Below, one piece after another: positions 56,185-64,000 of a stretch of DNA of 64,000 bases (its first letter is position 1; each line of letters begins with the position of its first letter). Where the stretch lies: positions 124,001-188,000 of the forward strand of contig NZ_JBFABG010000005.1 in assembly GCF_040640215.1 (NCBI RefSeq), given 5' to 3'. A program made the translations under genes and the position numbers. A model generated the notes under the pieces. The model saw only the letters and a program-made list of their open reading frames with translations, was not told the origin of the DNA and ran no database searches. Source of the stretch: Actinosynnema sp040640215 (lineage in GTDB: Bacteria; Actinomycetota; Actinomycetes; Mycobacteriales; Pseudonocardiaceae).

Positions 56185-57113
56185 GATTCACCTTCTCTGC
56201 GAGAGGTTCCAGGCCGGCCCCACGGTAGTGCCGCGCGGCCCGGAGGACACCCGGCAACCGGCCGATGTGGACGCCGATGCGACCGCGCCCCGCTCGGCCG
56301 ACCACCGGCCCCCGTCGTGCCGCGCTCCGCGAGCCGAATTCGGCGCGACTCCGGAGCGCTGACGGCCGGGCGGTGCCGAATCCGGCCGACCACCGGTCGT
56401 CGCGTCCACTGTGGACACCGCGTGACCCGGCGGAAAGCGGCGCGCCGGCGTGCGGGCAGCGCCGCGCCCTCCCGTGGCACGGGTCTGCCCGATCGGACGC
56501 GACCACGCGCCGGCAGCCGGACACCGGTGGGCGGACCGCCCCCACCTCGTCTGCGGGTTCGCCGTCCGGTCCGATGAACAGCGCACCCGCGTGGCCGACT
56601 TCGCCGGGGCTCCGCGCACTACTCCGTCGGGGTGGTCTCCGGTGATCACGTCGAACATGAGCAACAACCATGATAACCACATGCTGAACCCATGAATAAT
56701 TCATAAGCGGCTTTCTCGCCGAGGTCCGCCGCCGGCACTCCCGACTGCCCGGTTCACGGACAGTGACAGGTGGGCCGAATCCACTCGGCATTCGCCGGAC
56801 CCGGCAAGTGACCGCAGCGCTGGGCGAATGACCCCGTGCAGGGCAGACCGTGTGGGAGCGCTACCAATGCGGACCGTGGCAATCGCCCCGACCGCCCTTA
56901 TCAGACCCCGGTGGTGAATAGCGGGGTGTTTCGTCCGCATTATTGCGGCCCCCGGCGAACGTCCGACCATTCCAACCGTAACGATGTCACCGGTCGGGCT
57001 AACGAAGCGCCATAGACCGCGATATCCGCGCTGTGGGGACCGATTCCACGCCGGCAGTACGAGTAGGCCCCCATGCCCCCCGGATGCAACCACCAGCCAC
57101 CTGGAGTGCCGGA
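56185..57113. other. Long intergenic region upstream of the TPR-Crp regulator
   Basis: About 930 bp with no supported ORF; open frames show no codon bias or motifs. It is less GC-rich at 56690-56950. A small perfect palindrome ATGAATAATTCAT lies at 56692-56704, and the promoter of the 57114 gene must be near the right end. Otherwise nothing is visible. Confidence 0.5.
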
Positions 57114-59033
57114 ATGAACAGCCGAGTGGTCGAACTCGAAACCGTCCTGGCCCGGTCCGCACCGGATCGCCGGGAGGCGCGCCACCTGGCGGTCGAGCTC
57201 GCGGACACTCTCGACGCCATCACCGCCCGCCGCCACGTCGACCGGCTGCTGCGCTGCGTGGCCGCACTGGCCCGGATCGGCTCCGCCGACGCCGGCGAGG
57301 AACTGCTCGACGCGATGCTCGACCTGGTCGACCCGGGCAGCGACGAGGCCGCCAAGGTGCGCGACCAGCGGGCGCTGGTCGCCGTCGCGCGCGGCCGGTC
57401 CGACCTGGTCGGGCAGCACATCACCGGGCCGTGGACCGGCGGTGCCGCCCCCATGACCGGCGGCACGGCCGGCCGGCACGTCCGCCCCGAGGCCGGCAAG
57501 TGGTCCGGCGAGCCCGTCGCCGCGCCGCTGGCCGCCGCGATCGGCGTCGGCGTCGCGCGCGCCCACGCGGAGCGGCGGCCCACGGCGGTGGGCGAGCACG
57601 TCGCCGCCTCGCCGGACCTGCTCGCCGACCTCGGCGACGACCCGGACACCCTCGAAGACGACCTCCGCCGCACCACCGCCACCCTCGGCGCGGACCACCC
57701 GCAGACCCTGACCGTGCTGATCAACCTCCGCTCCGCGCGCTTCCAGATCGCCCGCGACCAGGGCGGGGCCGACCGCGTCGGCGAGACGCTGGCCGACCTG
57801 CGCGAGGCCACCGACCGGACGGTCTCCGCGCTCGGCCCGCACCACCCCCAATCCCTCGTCGCCCGCGCCAACCTGGCGTCCGCCGAGTTCGAGCTGGCCC
57901 GCGTGCGGCGGTCGGCGGCGCAAGCGCAGCTCGTGCTGCCCAGCCTGCGCGGCGCGGCCGACCTCGCGGTCGCCAAGCTCGGCCCGGACCACCCCAACGC
58001 CCTGGTCGCCCAGTCGAACCTGGCCGCCGCCGAGCTGGAGGTCGCCCGGGTCGAGGGCGCGCCGGCCCAGGCCCGGCGCGCCCTCGACACCGTGCGCACC
58101 GCCGCCGGCCGCGCCTTCGCGATCCACGGCAACTCCCACCCGGCGGCCCGGCTGCTGGCCCGCCAGTTGCGGGCGTGCGAGGCGCAGGCCGGCGAGTTCG
58201 GCGCGCGGCGCGCGCTGGAGGACGTGCACGTGCCGGTCGAGGAGGCCGCGCGGCTGCTCGCCCGGTCCAAGCCCGCGATCCCGCTGACCCGGGGTGCGGT
58301 GCCCCGCCAGCACCCGAACCGATTGGTCACGCCCGGCCCGCAGCTCGCCACCGACCCGCAGTGGCCCGACCACAGCCTGCTCGGCCGGCTGCGCGACCAC
58401 ACCCGCCAGGAGCTGCTCACCGTCGGCACGGTGGTGCGCTACGCCGCCGACCGGGAGCTGATCGAGCAGGACGCGCGCGACACGCACGCGTTCCTGCTGC
58501 TCGACGGGGTGGTGAAGGTCCAGGTCACCGACGAGGCCGGGGACACCGCCGTGCTGGCCATCCGGGTCGCGGGCGACCTGGTCGGCGAGATGGCGGCGCT
58601 GGACCACAAGCCGCGCTCGGCGACCGTCGTGACCTGCGGCGACGTCGTGGCGAAGCTGATCACCAGCGCCGAGCTGACGGCGTTCCTGCACCGCCGCAAC
58701 GACATGTTCGTCGAGCTGATCAGCGTGATCGACGACCAGCTCCGGTGGGCCAACAAGCGCCGCCGGGACTTCCTGTCGCACACCGCCGCCGAGCGCGTCG
58801 CGCGGGTGCTCACCGAACTGGTCGGCTCCTACGGGCGGGAGGAGCGCGGCGGGTGGACCCTGGGCATCCCGCTGACCAAGGTCGAACTGGCCTCGATGGC
58901 CGGGATGAAGCCGCGCACCGCCGAGAAGGCGTTCAGCGACCTGCGCAAGGCCGGCGTGGTGGTCAGCCACTACCGGCGGGACGTGCTGGTGCCGGACCTC
59001 GACCAACTGCGGAGGTTCGCCCGGCTCACGTGA
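57114..59033 (+). CDS. TPR-domain protein fused to a Crp/Fnr regulator
   Basis: This 639-residue protein has three parts. An N-terminal region (1-160) begins RVVELETVLARSAPDRREAR. A set of TPR-like repeats (residues about 165-380) has the pattern LGADHPQTLTVLINL, LGPHHPQSLVARANL and LGPDHPNALVAQSNL. The C-terminal part (about 410-639) is Crp/Fnr-type, with the cNMP-binding barrel THAFLLLDGVVKVQV, VAGDLVGEMAALDHKPRSAT and the HTH LTKVELASMAGMKPRTAEKA. Fusion of TPR with Crp suggests protein-protein sensing coupled to transcription. ATG 57114 has GGAG upstream. No stop interrupts the fusion. Confidence 0.88.
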   Translation: MNSRVVELETVLARSAPDRREARHLAVELADTLDAITARRHVDRLLRCVAALARIGSADAGEELLDAMLDLVDPGSDEAAKVRDQRALVAVARGRSDLVGQHITGPWTGGAAPMTGGTAGRHVRPEAGKWSGEPVAAPLAAAIGVGVARAHAERRPTAVGEHVAASPDLLADLGDDPDTLEDDLRRTTATLGADHPQTLTVLINLRSARFQIARDQGGADRVGETLADLREATDRTVSALGPHHPQSLVARANLASAEFELARVRRSAAQAQLVLPSLRGAADLAVAKLGPDHPNALVAQSNLAAAELEVARVEGAPAQARRALDTVRTAAGRAFAIHGNSHPAARLLARQLRACEAQAGEFGARRALEDVHVPVEEAARLLARSKPAIPLTRGAVPRQHPNRLVTPGPQLATDPQWPDHSLLGRLRDHTRQELLTVGTVVRYAADRELIEQDARDTHAFLLLDGVVKVQVTDEAGDTAVLAIRVAGDLVGEMAALDHKPRSATVVTCGDVVAKLITSAELTAFLHRRNDMFVELISVIDDQLRWANKRRRDFLSHTAAERVARVLTELVGSYGREERGGWTLGIPLTKVELASMAGMKPRTAEKAFSDLRKAGVVVSHYRRDVLVPDLDQLRRFARLT

Positions 59034-59075
59034 CCTGATCCCCACCGGCTCCCGGAGGTGCGCCCCGGTTCCTGA

Positions 59076-60494
59076 TCACTCCTCGGCGCGCACCAGGTCC
59101 GGCACCGGGGCGAAGGTGAGGCACAGGTGCAGCGGGTGCACGCCCCAGGTGTCCATCGCGTACATCGCGAGCAGGCCGCCGGTCCCGACCGACTCGGGCG
59201 TGGCCGGGCCGCTCACCGCCGACCGGCCCTCCCACATCGGCAGGTCGGCGGGCGGCGCGGGGGCGGTCCGCGCGACCGAGAGCCGCTGCCCCTCGTACTC
59301 CCGCTCGACCAGCAGCACGTAGGGCTCCTGGAGGTCGCCCTCGTGCTGACCGGGCTCGACCGCGAGGCACTCGCCGCGCCCGGCCGCCGCCGCGCTGATC
59401 CGGCCGACCCACTGGAAGGCGTCGACCAGGGTGGTCTGGGTCATCCCGTCGCTGGCCTCCTGGCCGCCGACCCGGCTCAGCTCGGCCACCCCGGCGGCGA
59501 TGCCGCCGTCGTCGGCGCGGTAGCGGTCGAGGAGCACGATGCTGGAGGAGTCCGGGTCGAGCGCCACCAGCTCGCGGAACCGGCTCTCGCCCCACGGGCT
59601 GCGCGCGAGCAGGCCGCGACCGAGGAGGTCCAGCACCTCGGCCGGGTCGTGCATCCGCCAGAAGGTGCACTCCGCGCCGACCCACAGCGGGAGGTAGCCG
59701 CCGATCGGCAGGCCCGGCACGACCGTGGTGAGCGTCGAGCCCACCGCCGGCCCCGGCCCGTCCGCCGACGTCGCCGGAGGGGCGGGCTGCTCGACGGGCG
59801 GCTGCGGCGCGGGTGGTGACGGGGCCGGCGGGTGCGGAACCGGCGGCGGTGGGACGGGTGCCTGCTGAACCGGCGGGTGCGGAACCGGCGGCGGGGTGGC
59901 CGGGACCGGGCCGGGGAACGGCGGCAGGGCCGCGAACCTCGGGTCGACGGTGGCGGTCCGGATCACGTGGTGCGCCCAGGCCCGGACCCGGGTCAGCGGG
60001 TGGTCGGGGAACTCCTGGTCGAACCGGGGGTCGTCGCCCGCGTGGAACGGCAGCCGCCCCTTGACCTCCGGCGCGTACGGGTGCGGCATCAGCCACCGGT
60101 CGAACCCGACCCGGGCCGCCAGCACGGCCTCCCGCACCCCGGTCGTGCCGCGCTCGACCGCCTGCGTCATCAGGACCGCGCTCGACCCGGCGCGCGGCAC
60201 GGTGAACGAGGCGACGAACACCTGCCCGGCCGGCTGGTTCGGGATGGGCACCTTGAGCACCTGGAACAACGCGGGCACGCCGCCGAGCAGCAGGGTGTGC
60301 GCTTCGATCAGGCAGCCGGACTCGCCGTAGACCACCGCCAGGTCGTGCCTCAGTCTCGCCAGGTCCTCCAGCGGCGCGGGCAGGTCCGGGACGAGGTCGA
60401 AGTACTGGAGGCTCACCCGGTCGCCGGTCACGGGGTTCGCCCAGGTGGTCGGGTCCTGCGGGTGGAGGCCGGTCGTGTCGAATGCGATGGGCAC
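59076..60494 (-). CDS. Conserved actinobacterial hypothetical protein with Pro-rich linker
   Basis: This 472-residue soluble protein has two conserved parts: an N-terminal domain (VSLQYFDLVPDLPAPLEDLA, FQVLKVPIPNQPAGQVFVAS, FPDHPLTRVRAWAHHVIRT) and a C-terminal domain (GGYLPLWVGAECTFWRMHDP, SSSIVLLDRYRADDGG). Between them is a long Pro-rich linker of P-P-x-P units (about residues 200-240). The N-terminal domain recurs in actinobacterial hypothetical proteins, often near secretion or signalling genes. No catalytic motif is seen. It converges on the TPR-Crp gene. Confidence 0.7.
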   Translation of the reverse strand: MPIAFDTTGLHPQDPTTWANPVTGDRVSLQYFDLVPDLPAPLEDLARLRHDLAVVYGESGCLIEAHTLLLGGVPALFQVLKVPIPNQPAGQVFVASFTVPRAGSSAVLMTQAVERGTTGVREAVLAARVGFDRWLMPHPYAPEVKGRLPFHAGDDPRFDQEFPDHPLTRVRAWAHHVIRTATVDPRFAALPPFPGPVPATPPPVPHPPVQQAPVPPPPVPHPPAPSPPAPQPPVEQPAPPATSADGPGPAVGSTLTTVVPGLPIGGYLPLWVGAECTFWRMHDPAEVLDLLGRGLLARSPWGESRFRELVALDPDSSSIVLLDRYRADDGGIAAGVAELSRVGGQEASDGMTQTTLVDAFQWVGRISAAAAGRGECLAVEPGQHEGDLQEPYVLLVEREYEGQRLSVARTAPAPPADLPMWEGRSAVSGPATPESVGTGGLLAMYAMDTWGVHPLHLCLTFAPVPDLVRAEE

Positions 60495-60515
60495 ACCCGG
60501 AACCCTATTGGTGGA

Positions 60516-61877
60516 CTACCCCGCCGCGCGGGCGGTGGCCCTCATCCGCAGCCGGCGCGGGCGGATCACCGAGGACAGGCCGGGCTTGAGGTCCCGGGGG
60601 CGCGAGAGGTCCTCCAGCCGCCACCGCGCGGCGATCGTCGCGAGGGCCAGGGTGGACTCGACGAGGCCGAACCGGTCGCCGATGCACTTGCGCGCGCCGT
60701 GCGCGAACGGCACGAACGCGGTGCGCGGCGGCACGGGCCGGCGGGCCGCGTCCCACCGGTCCGGGTCGAACCGGTGCGGGTCCGGGTACAGGTCGGGCCG
60801 GTGGTGGACGAGCTGCGGGCAGAACGCCACGACGGTGCCGACGGGCACCGGGTGGCCGGCCAGCTCGGTGTCGGCCGAGACCCGCCGGGTCAGCAGCCAG
60901 ACCGGCGCGTACAGCCGCAGGGTCTCGGTGATGATCCGCCCGGCGAGCTCCAGCGCGGGCAGGTCGTCGTACCGCGCGGCGCGCCCGCCCAGCACCCGGT
61001 CGACCTCGGCGTGCAGCCGGCGTTCGACCTCCGGGTGGCGGGCGACCAGGTGCAGCGCCCACGCCAGCGCGGACGCGGTGGTCTCGGTCCCGGCCAGGTG
61101 GAACGTCATCACCTCGTTCACGATCTCCTCGTCCGACAGCGTGCGGTCCGTGCCGGCGGACTCGGTGTCGGACGCGGCGAGCAGCGCCGAGAGCAGGTCC
61201 CCCCGGTCGACGCCACCGGCCCGGCGGGCCGTCACGAGCTGCCGCAGGAGGTGGTGCATCCGGACGTTGGCGCGCTCGAAGCGCCGGTTGATCGGCAGGG
61301 GCAGGCGCAGCACCGCGTCCGGCATGACGACCCGGAACATGAAGTCGGCGGCCACCACGTCCGCGTCCTGCCGGACCTGGCGCAACTCGTCGGGCGACAG
61401 GTCGTCGGAGAACATCGTGGCGGTCAGCACGCTCGTGGTGATCACCGTCATCTCCGCCGGGACGTCGAGCACCTGGCCCTCCCGCCAGCCGCCGACGTGG
61501 TGGTCGATCCGCTCGGACATGATCCGCCCGTACTCGGTGAGCCGGTCGACGTGGAACGCGGGCTGGAGCAGGCGGCGCAGCCGGCGGTGCGGGGCGTGCG
61601 GGCAGAAGGCGACGCTGTTGCCCACCACCTCGCGGGCGCGCTCGCTGAACGGGCCGCCCTTGTCGAACGTCCGGTCGTCCAGGAACACCCGGTTGGCCAG
61701 GCCGGGATCACCGACCATGATCGCCTTGACCGGGCCGAACGAGACGCTCACCAGGTCGCCCTGGCCGGCCAGGGACGACAGGAAGCCGAGCGGGCCGCGC
61801 AGCACGGCCAGCGAGTGCCCGAGGAACGGCACGGCTCCCCGGGCGACGGGGATCGGGGACGCGGCGGCGTGGTCCAT
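60516..61877 (-). CDS. Cytochrome P450, terpene-type subgroup
   Basis: This 453-residue P450 has I-helix FHLAGTETTASALAWAL, E-x-x-R in IITETLRLY and haem loop FAHGARKCIGDRFGLVESTL with the Cys ligand. The opening PIPVARGAVPFLGHSLAVLR and the long chain resemble bacterial P450s of the CYP170-like (terpene-associated) branch more than the 400-residue soluble type at 40474. No terpene synthase or redox partner is adjacent. GGAGGAGGCCC precedes ATG 61877. It is divergent from the hsp20 gene. Confidence 0.9.
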   Translation of the reverse strand: MDHAAASPIPVARGAVPFLGHSLAVLRGPLGFLSSLAGQGDLVSVSFGPVKAIMVGDPGLANRVFLDDRTFDKGGPFSERAREVVGNSVAFCPHAPHRRLRRLLQPAFHVDRLTEYGRIMSERIDHHVGGWREGQVLDVPAEMTVITTSVLTATMFSDDLSPDELRQVRQDADVVAADFMFRVVMPDAVLRLPLPINRRFERANVRMHHLLRQLVTARRAGGVDRGDLLSALLAASDTESAGTDRTLSDEEIVNEVMTFHLAGTETTASALAWALHLVARHPEVERRLHAEVDRVLGGRAARYDDLPALELAGRIITETLRLYAPVWLLTRRVSADTELAGHPVPVGTVVAFCPQLVHHRPDLYPDPHRFDPDRWDAARRPVPPRTAFVPFAHGARKCIGDRFGLVESTLALATIAARWRLEDLSRPRDLKPGLSSVIRPRRLRMRATARAAG

Positions 61878-62074
61878 GGGCCTCCTCCGGTTCCGGGCAC
61901 CGTCGTGCCCGTCTCGGACGGACCAAGGTTGACACCGTTCGGCCCGCCGTTTCGACGTCCGTTCGGGTGTGCCGGCGGTCCTGTCACCCGAACGCCGGGC
62001 CGGTCGGCACCGGGCCGGCCCCACCAGGCGATCGGTCGACGGCCGGAAATTTCTCGCGCGGTCGGGAACAACAA

Positions 62075-62097
62075 AGTTGAGTCGGTCGTTGGCAACT
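62075..62097. promoter_or_regulatory. Inverted repeat in the hsp20 upstream region
   Basis: AGTTG (62075-62079) and CAACT (62093-62097) form a 5-bp dyad with a 13-nt spacer, 62 bp before the hsp20 ATG. The spacing resembles heat-shock operators, but it does not match the known HspR or HrcA consensus. Confidence 0.25.
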
Positions 62098-62158
62098 ACG
62101 AGCGGCGGGGACCACCGCCGCGCCCCATGACCGATTGGTGTGGAAGGAACCCGTGACG

Positions 62159-62584
62159 ATGTTGATGCGCACCGACCCGTTCCGCGAGCTCGACCGGCTC
62201 ACCCAGCAGTTCTTCGGCGTCGACGGGACCTCCGCCCGTCCCGCCGCGATGCCGATGGACGCCTACCGCGACGGTGAGGAGTTCGTGGTCCAGCTCGACC
62301 TGCCCGGCGTCCGCGCCGAGTCGATCGACCTCGACGTGGAGCGCAACGTGCTGACCGTGCGCGCCGAGCGCGCGAACTCGGGTGACCGCGAGTACCTGGT
62401 GTCCGAGCGCCCGCGCGGGCTGTTCAGCCGGCAGTTGTTCCTGGGCGAGGGGCTCGACGCGGAGAAGATCCGGGCGAACTACGAGCACGGCGTGCTGACC
62501 CTGCGAATCCCGGTCGCGGACCGGGCGAAGCCGCGCAAGATCGCGGTCACCGCGGAGTCCGAGGTCAAGCCGATCGACGCCTGA
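62159..62584 (+). CDS. hsp20: Hsp20 / alpha-crystallin-family small heat-shock protein
   Basis: This 141-residue protein has the alpha-crystallin domain: YRDGEEFVVQLDLPGVRAES, IDLDVERNVLTVRAERA, FSRQLFLGEGLDAEKIRANY, then GVLTLRIPVADRAKPRKIAV with the conserved G-V-L-T-L and A-x-P-R-K-I. It prevents aggregation of unfolded proteins. I chose ATG 62159 (MLMRTDPFREL start) with GGAAGGA about 10 nt upstream; GTG 62153 is an alternative. A terminator hairpin follows. Confidence 0.92.
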   Translation: MLMRTDPFRELDRLTQQFFGVDGTSARPAAMPMDAYRDGEEFVVQLDLPGVRAESIDLDVERNVLTVRAERANSGDREYLVSERPRGLFSRQLFLGEGLDAEKIRANYEHGVLTLRIPVADRAKPRKIAVTAESEVKPIDA

Positions 62585-62600
62585 CCCCCGCGCGACGGCA

Positions 62601-62636
62601 GCGGCCCCGGCGGACGAGTTCGTCCGCCGGGGCCGC
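62601..62636. terminator. Bidirectional hairpin terminator
   Basis: GCGGCCCCGGCGGACGA (62601-62617) and TCGTCCGCCGGGGCCGC (62620-62636) are perfect 17-bp arms around 2 nt. They lie between the convergent hsp20 and DUF4082 genes. Confidence 0.85.
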
Positions 62637-62674
62637 CGGATCGCGTCCGCCGGGCCTGGCCCGAGCCGACCGGG

Positions 62675-64000
62675 TCAGCCGGCGGCCGGCCGGAACACCG
62701 CGTCGACCCAGAAGTTCACCGCACCCGCCGGGGTGTCCGGCATGCCCTGCGGGTCGAGCGTGACGTACGAGGTCGGCTCCTCGGCCGGCGTCGTCAACGG
62801 CGGCGAGTCCACCCGGTGGCCGGAGAAGTAGGTCCTGTTCCGGGCCGGGTGGGTGTCGGGCGTGTAGCTCGCCAGGTAGGAGCGACCGGCGGTCACCGGC
62901 ACCGGGGTCTCGAACGTCAGGGTCTGCCAGCCGGTCGCGGTCTCGCCGGTGAAGGTGCCCGTCGCGAGGCGCGTGCCGTCCACCGACCACAGCGACCCGG
63001 TGTGCGTGCCCTCGTTCCACCCGGTCTTGTAGAACCGCACGCCCGTGACCGTGCCGTCCACCGTGGGCAGGAACCTGACCCCGACGTGGTGGTAGGACGT
63101 GAACGGCTCCCACTCCAGTTCCGGCACGGCCGCGTCGCTGAACAACGTGCACGGGCACGCCTGCGTCGCGGTGGTCGTGAACCGCCAGGTCGTCGCCGCG
63201 GGCTCGTGGTTCGCCGTCTCGTCGGCCGCGCGGACCGTGACCGTGTGCCGGGTGTTCGCCGAGAGGCGCGCGTCCGGCGTCCACACGACGGTGTGCCCGT
63301 CCGGGGTGCGGCTGATCCTGCCCGTGAGGCGCGCGCCGCCGCCGTCGGTGACCGTGACGGTGGTGTCGGTCAGGTCGACCGGCTCGTCGAACGACGCGGT
63401 GACCGGGCCGTCGAGGTCGACCTCGGTGGCGTCGTCGAGCGGTGTGTGGCTGCGGTGCGCGGGGGGCGTGGTGTCGCCGCTGAACGTGAAGACCACGTCC
63501 ACCCAGTACTGGTTGCCGCCGTAGTTCGTCGTCGGGAACGCGCCACCGGTCGCGTAGACGCCGTTGGGGCTGTCCCCGGTGTTCTGGCCGGCCGACAGCG
63601 GCGGCGAGGTGACGCCACGGGATTGGAAGTAGCCCGACCCCAGGGCGTACTGGCCGTTCGGCGCGGTGTAGGACGCCACGTAGACCTGTCCGGCCCGGAT
63701 GTCCACCGGGCTCGCGAAGGTCAACGTCTGCCACCCGGTCGCGGTCTCGTGCACGAACGTGCCGACGGCCAGCCGGGTGCCGTCGGCGGCCCACAGGGTG
63801 CCGGTGTGCGTGCCGGTGTTGGCCGCGCCCTTGTAGAACCGGACGCCGGACACCTGGCCGTTGTAGGCCGCCGTGAACCGCACGCCGAGCTCGGACGACG
63901 CCGAGCTCCCCGCCGATTCCGTCGTCGGCACGGTCGCCGTGCTGAACAACGAGCACGGGCAGGCCGCTCCGGCCGCCGTGGTGAACGACCACGTCTCCGT
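62675..64000 (-). CDS. DUF4082 / Ig-like repeat protein, 5' end outside window
   Basis: The frame stays open to the right edge, so at least 441 C-terminal residues are present. Repeating modules are a beta-jelly-roll DUF4082 unit (ACPCTLFSDAAVPELEWEPF, VGVRFLPTVDGTVTGVRFYK, GTHTGSLWSVDGTRLATGTF, ATGWQTLTFETPVPVTAGRS) and a bacterial Ig-like Big_5 domain (PLDDATEVDLDGPVTASFDE, TVTVTDGGGARLTGRI, SANTRHTVTVRAADETANHE). Each DUF4082 unit is preceded by C-P-C-S/T-L-F-S, a likely disulfide loop. Such proteins are secreted and often belong to polysaccharide- or adhesion-type enzymes. The signal peptide and catalytic part lie outside the window. Confidence 0.85.
   Translation of the reverse strand, partial: TETWSFTTAAGAACPCSLFSTATVPTTESAGSSASSELGVRFTAAYNGQVSGVRFYKGAANTGTHTGTLWAADGTRLAVGTFVHETATGWQTLTFASPVDIRAGQVYVASYTAPNGQYALGSGYFQSRGVTSPPLSAGQNTGDSPNGVYATGGAFPTTNYGGNQYWVDVVFTFSGDTTPPAHRSHTPLDDATEVDLDGPVTASFDEPVDLTDTTVTVTDGGGARLTGRISRTPDGHTVVWTPDARLSANTRHTVTVRAADETANHEPAATTWRFTTTATQACPCTLFSDAAVPELEWEPFTSYHHVGVRFLPTVDGTVTGVRFYKTGWNEGTHTGSLWSVDGTRLATGTFTGETATGWQTLTFETPVPVTAGRSYLASYTPDTHPARNRTYFSGHRVDSPPLTTPAEEPTSYVTLDPQGMPDTPAGAVNFWVDAVFRPAAG

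Noticed and set aside
55240..56577. Long plus-strand frame over the glyoxalase-like gene
   Set aside because: Antisense shadow. The minus strand carries two clear VOC domains.
56188..56682. 164-residue frame in the 56-57 kb gap
   Set aside because: No codon bias, no motif, no ribosome-binding site; reported as intergenic.

Overview
The window is high-GC actinobacterial DNA. Third codon positions are almost all G/C, GTG and TTG starts are frequent, and genes often overlap by 4 bp (ATGA/GTGA). Gene content (F420-type luciferase-like oxidoreductase, mycothiol-type DinB/DUF664 enzymes, DUF5703, class-E-like LAxTG sorting signal, many single-component regulators and P450s) fits a filamentous actinomycete, most likely Pseudonocardiaceae (Saccharothrix/Actinosynnema/Lentzea-like). 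The family placement is inference. No rRNA, tRNA, CRISPR array or intact prophage was seen; this looks like chromosomal accessory and metabolic DNA.

Layout. 1-0.8 kb: tail of a possibly secreted protein and a SnoaL-like protein. 0.84-3.9 kb: a tight minus-strand operon of an EF-hand protein, a frameshifted isocitrate/isopropylmalate-type dehydrogenase, an isochorismatase-family hydrolase and a SAM methyltransferase, with a decayed second methyltransferase upstream. 5.3-6.7 kb: MarR regulator and ferritin-like protein. 6.7-10.6 kb: HrpA helicase. 10.6-15.0 kb: PEP-mutase-like and AhpD-like genes divergent from a MocR regulator, then a beta-propeller protein and an MBL hydrolase. 15.1-16.3 kb: lone tyrosine recombinase. 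16.7-23 kb: phosphatase, UppP, LLM oxidoreductase, aldo/keto reductase, Tat-exported carbonic anhydrase, beta-propeller lipoprotein and DUF5703. 23-27.5 kb: PadR-SNF2-SWIM operon. 27.5-30.4 kb: AlkZ-fold protein, GNAT-DinB fusion, PrmC-like methyltransferase.

30.5-34.5 kb: TetR divergent from a UvrA-like resistance ATPase plus a siderophore-interacting protein. 34.7-36.7 kb: IclR regulator and PobA. 36.7-37.1 kb: IS30 transposase relic. 37.1-41.7 kb: subtilisin, DMT transporter, BtuF-like protein and a P450. 41.8-47.7 kb: an ECF vitamin-uptake locus (possible cobalamin riboswitch, an alpha/alpha-barrel secreted protein with an LARTG anchor, a DUF4430-like secreted protein, then T, A-A and S components). 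47.7-50.9 kb: DinB-like enzyme, two membrane proteins and a small ORF. 51-55.1 kb: LuxE-LuxC-O-methyltransferase operon, a candidate aromatic or fatty carboxylate-to-aldehyde system. 55.4-64 kb: glyoxalase-like protein, a TPR-Crp fusion regulator, a conserved hypothetical protein, a second P450, Hsp20 and a truncated DUF4082/Ig-like secreted protein.

Most promising for new biology: the ECF locus, which resembles a vertebrate intrinsic factor split into two secreted proteins; the LuxE-LuxC-methyltransferase operon; and the EF-hand/dehydrogenase/isochorismatase/methyltransferase operon. Several intergenic dyads and a recurring AT-rich element are also unexplained.
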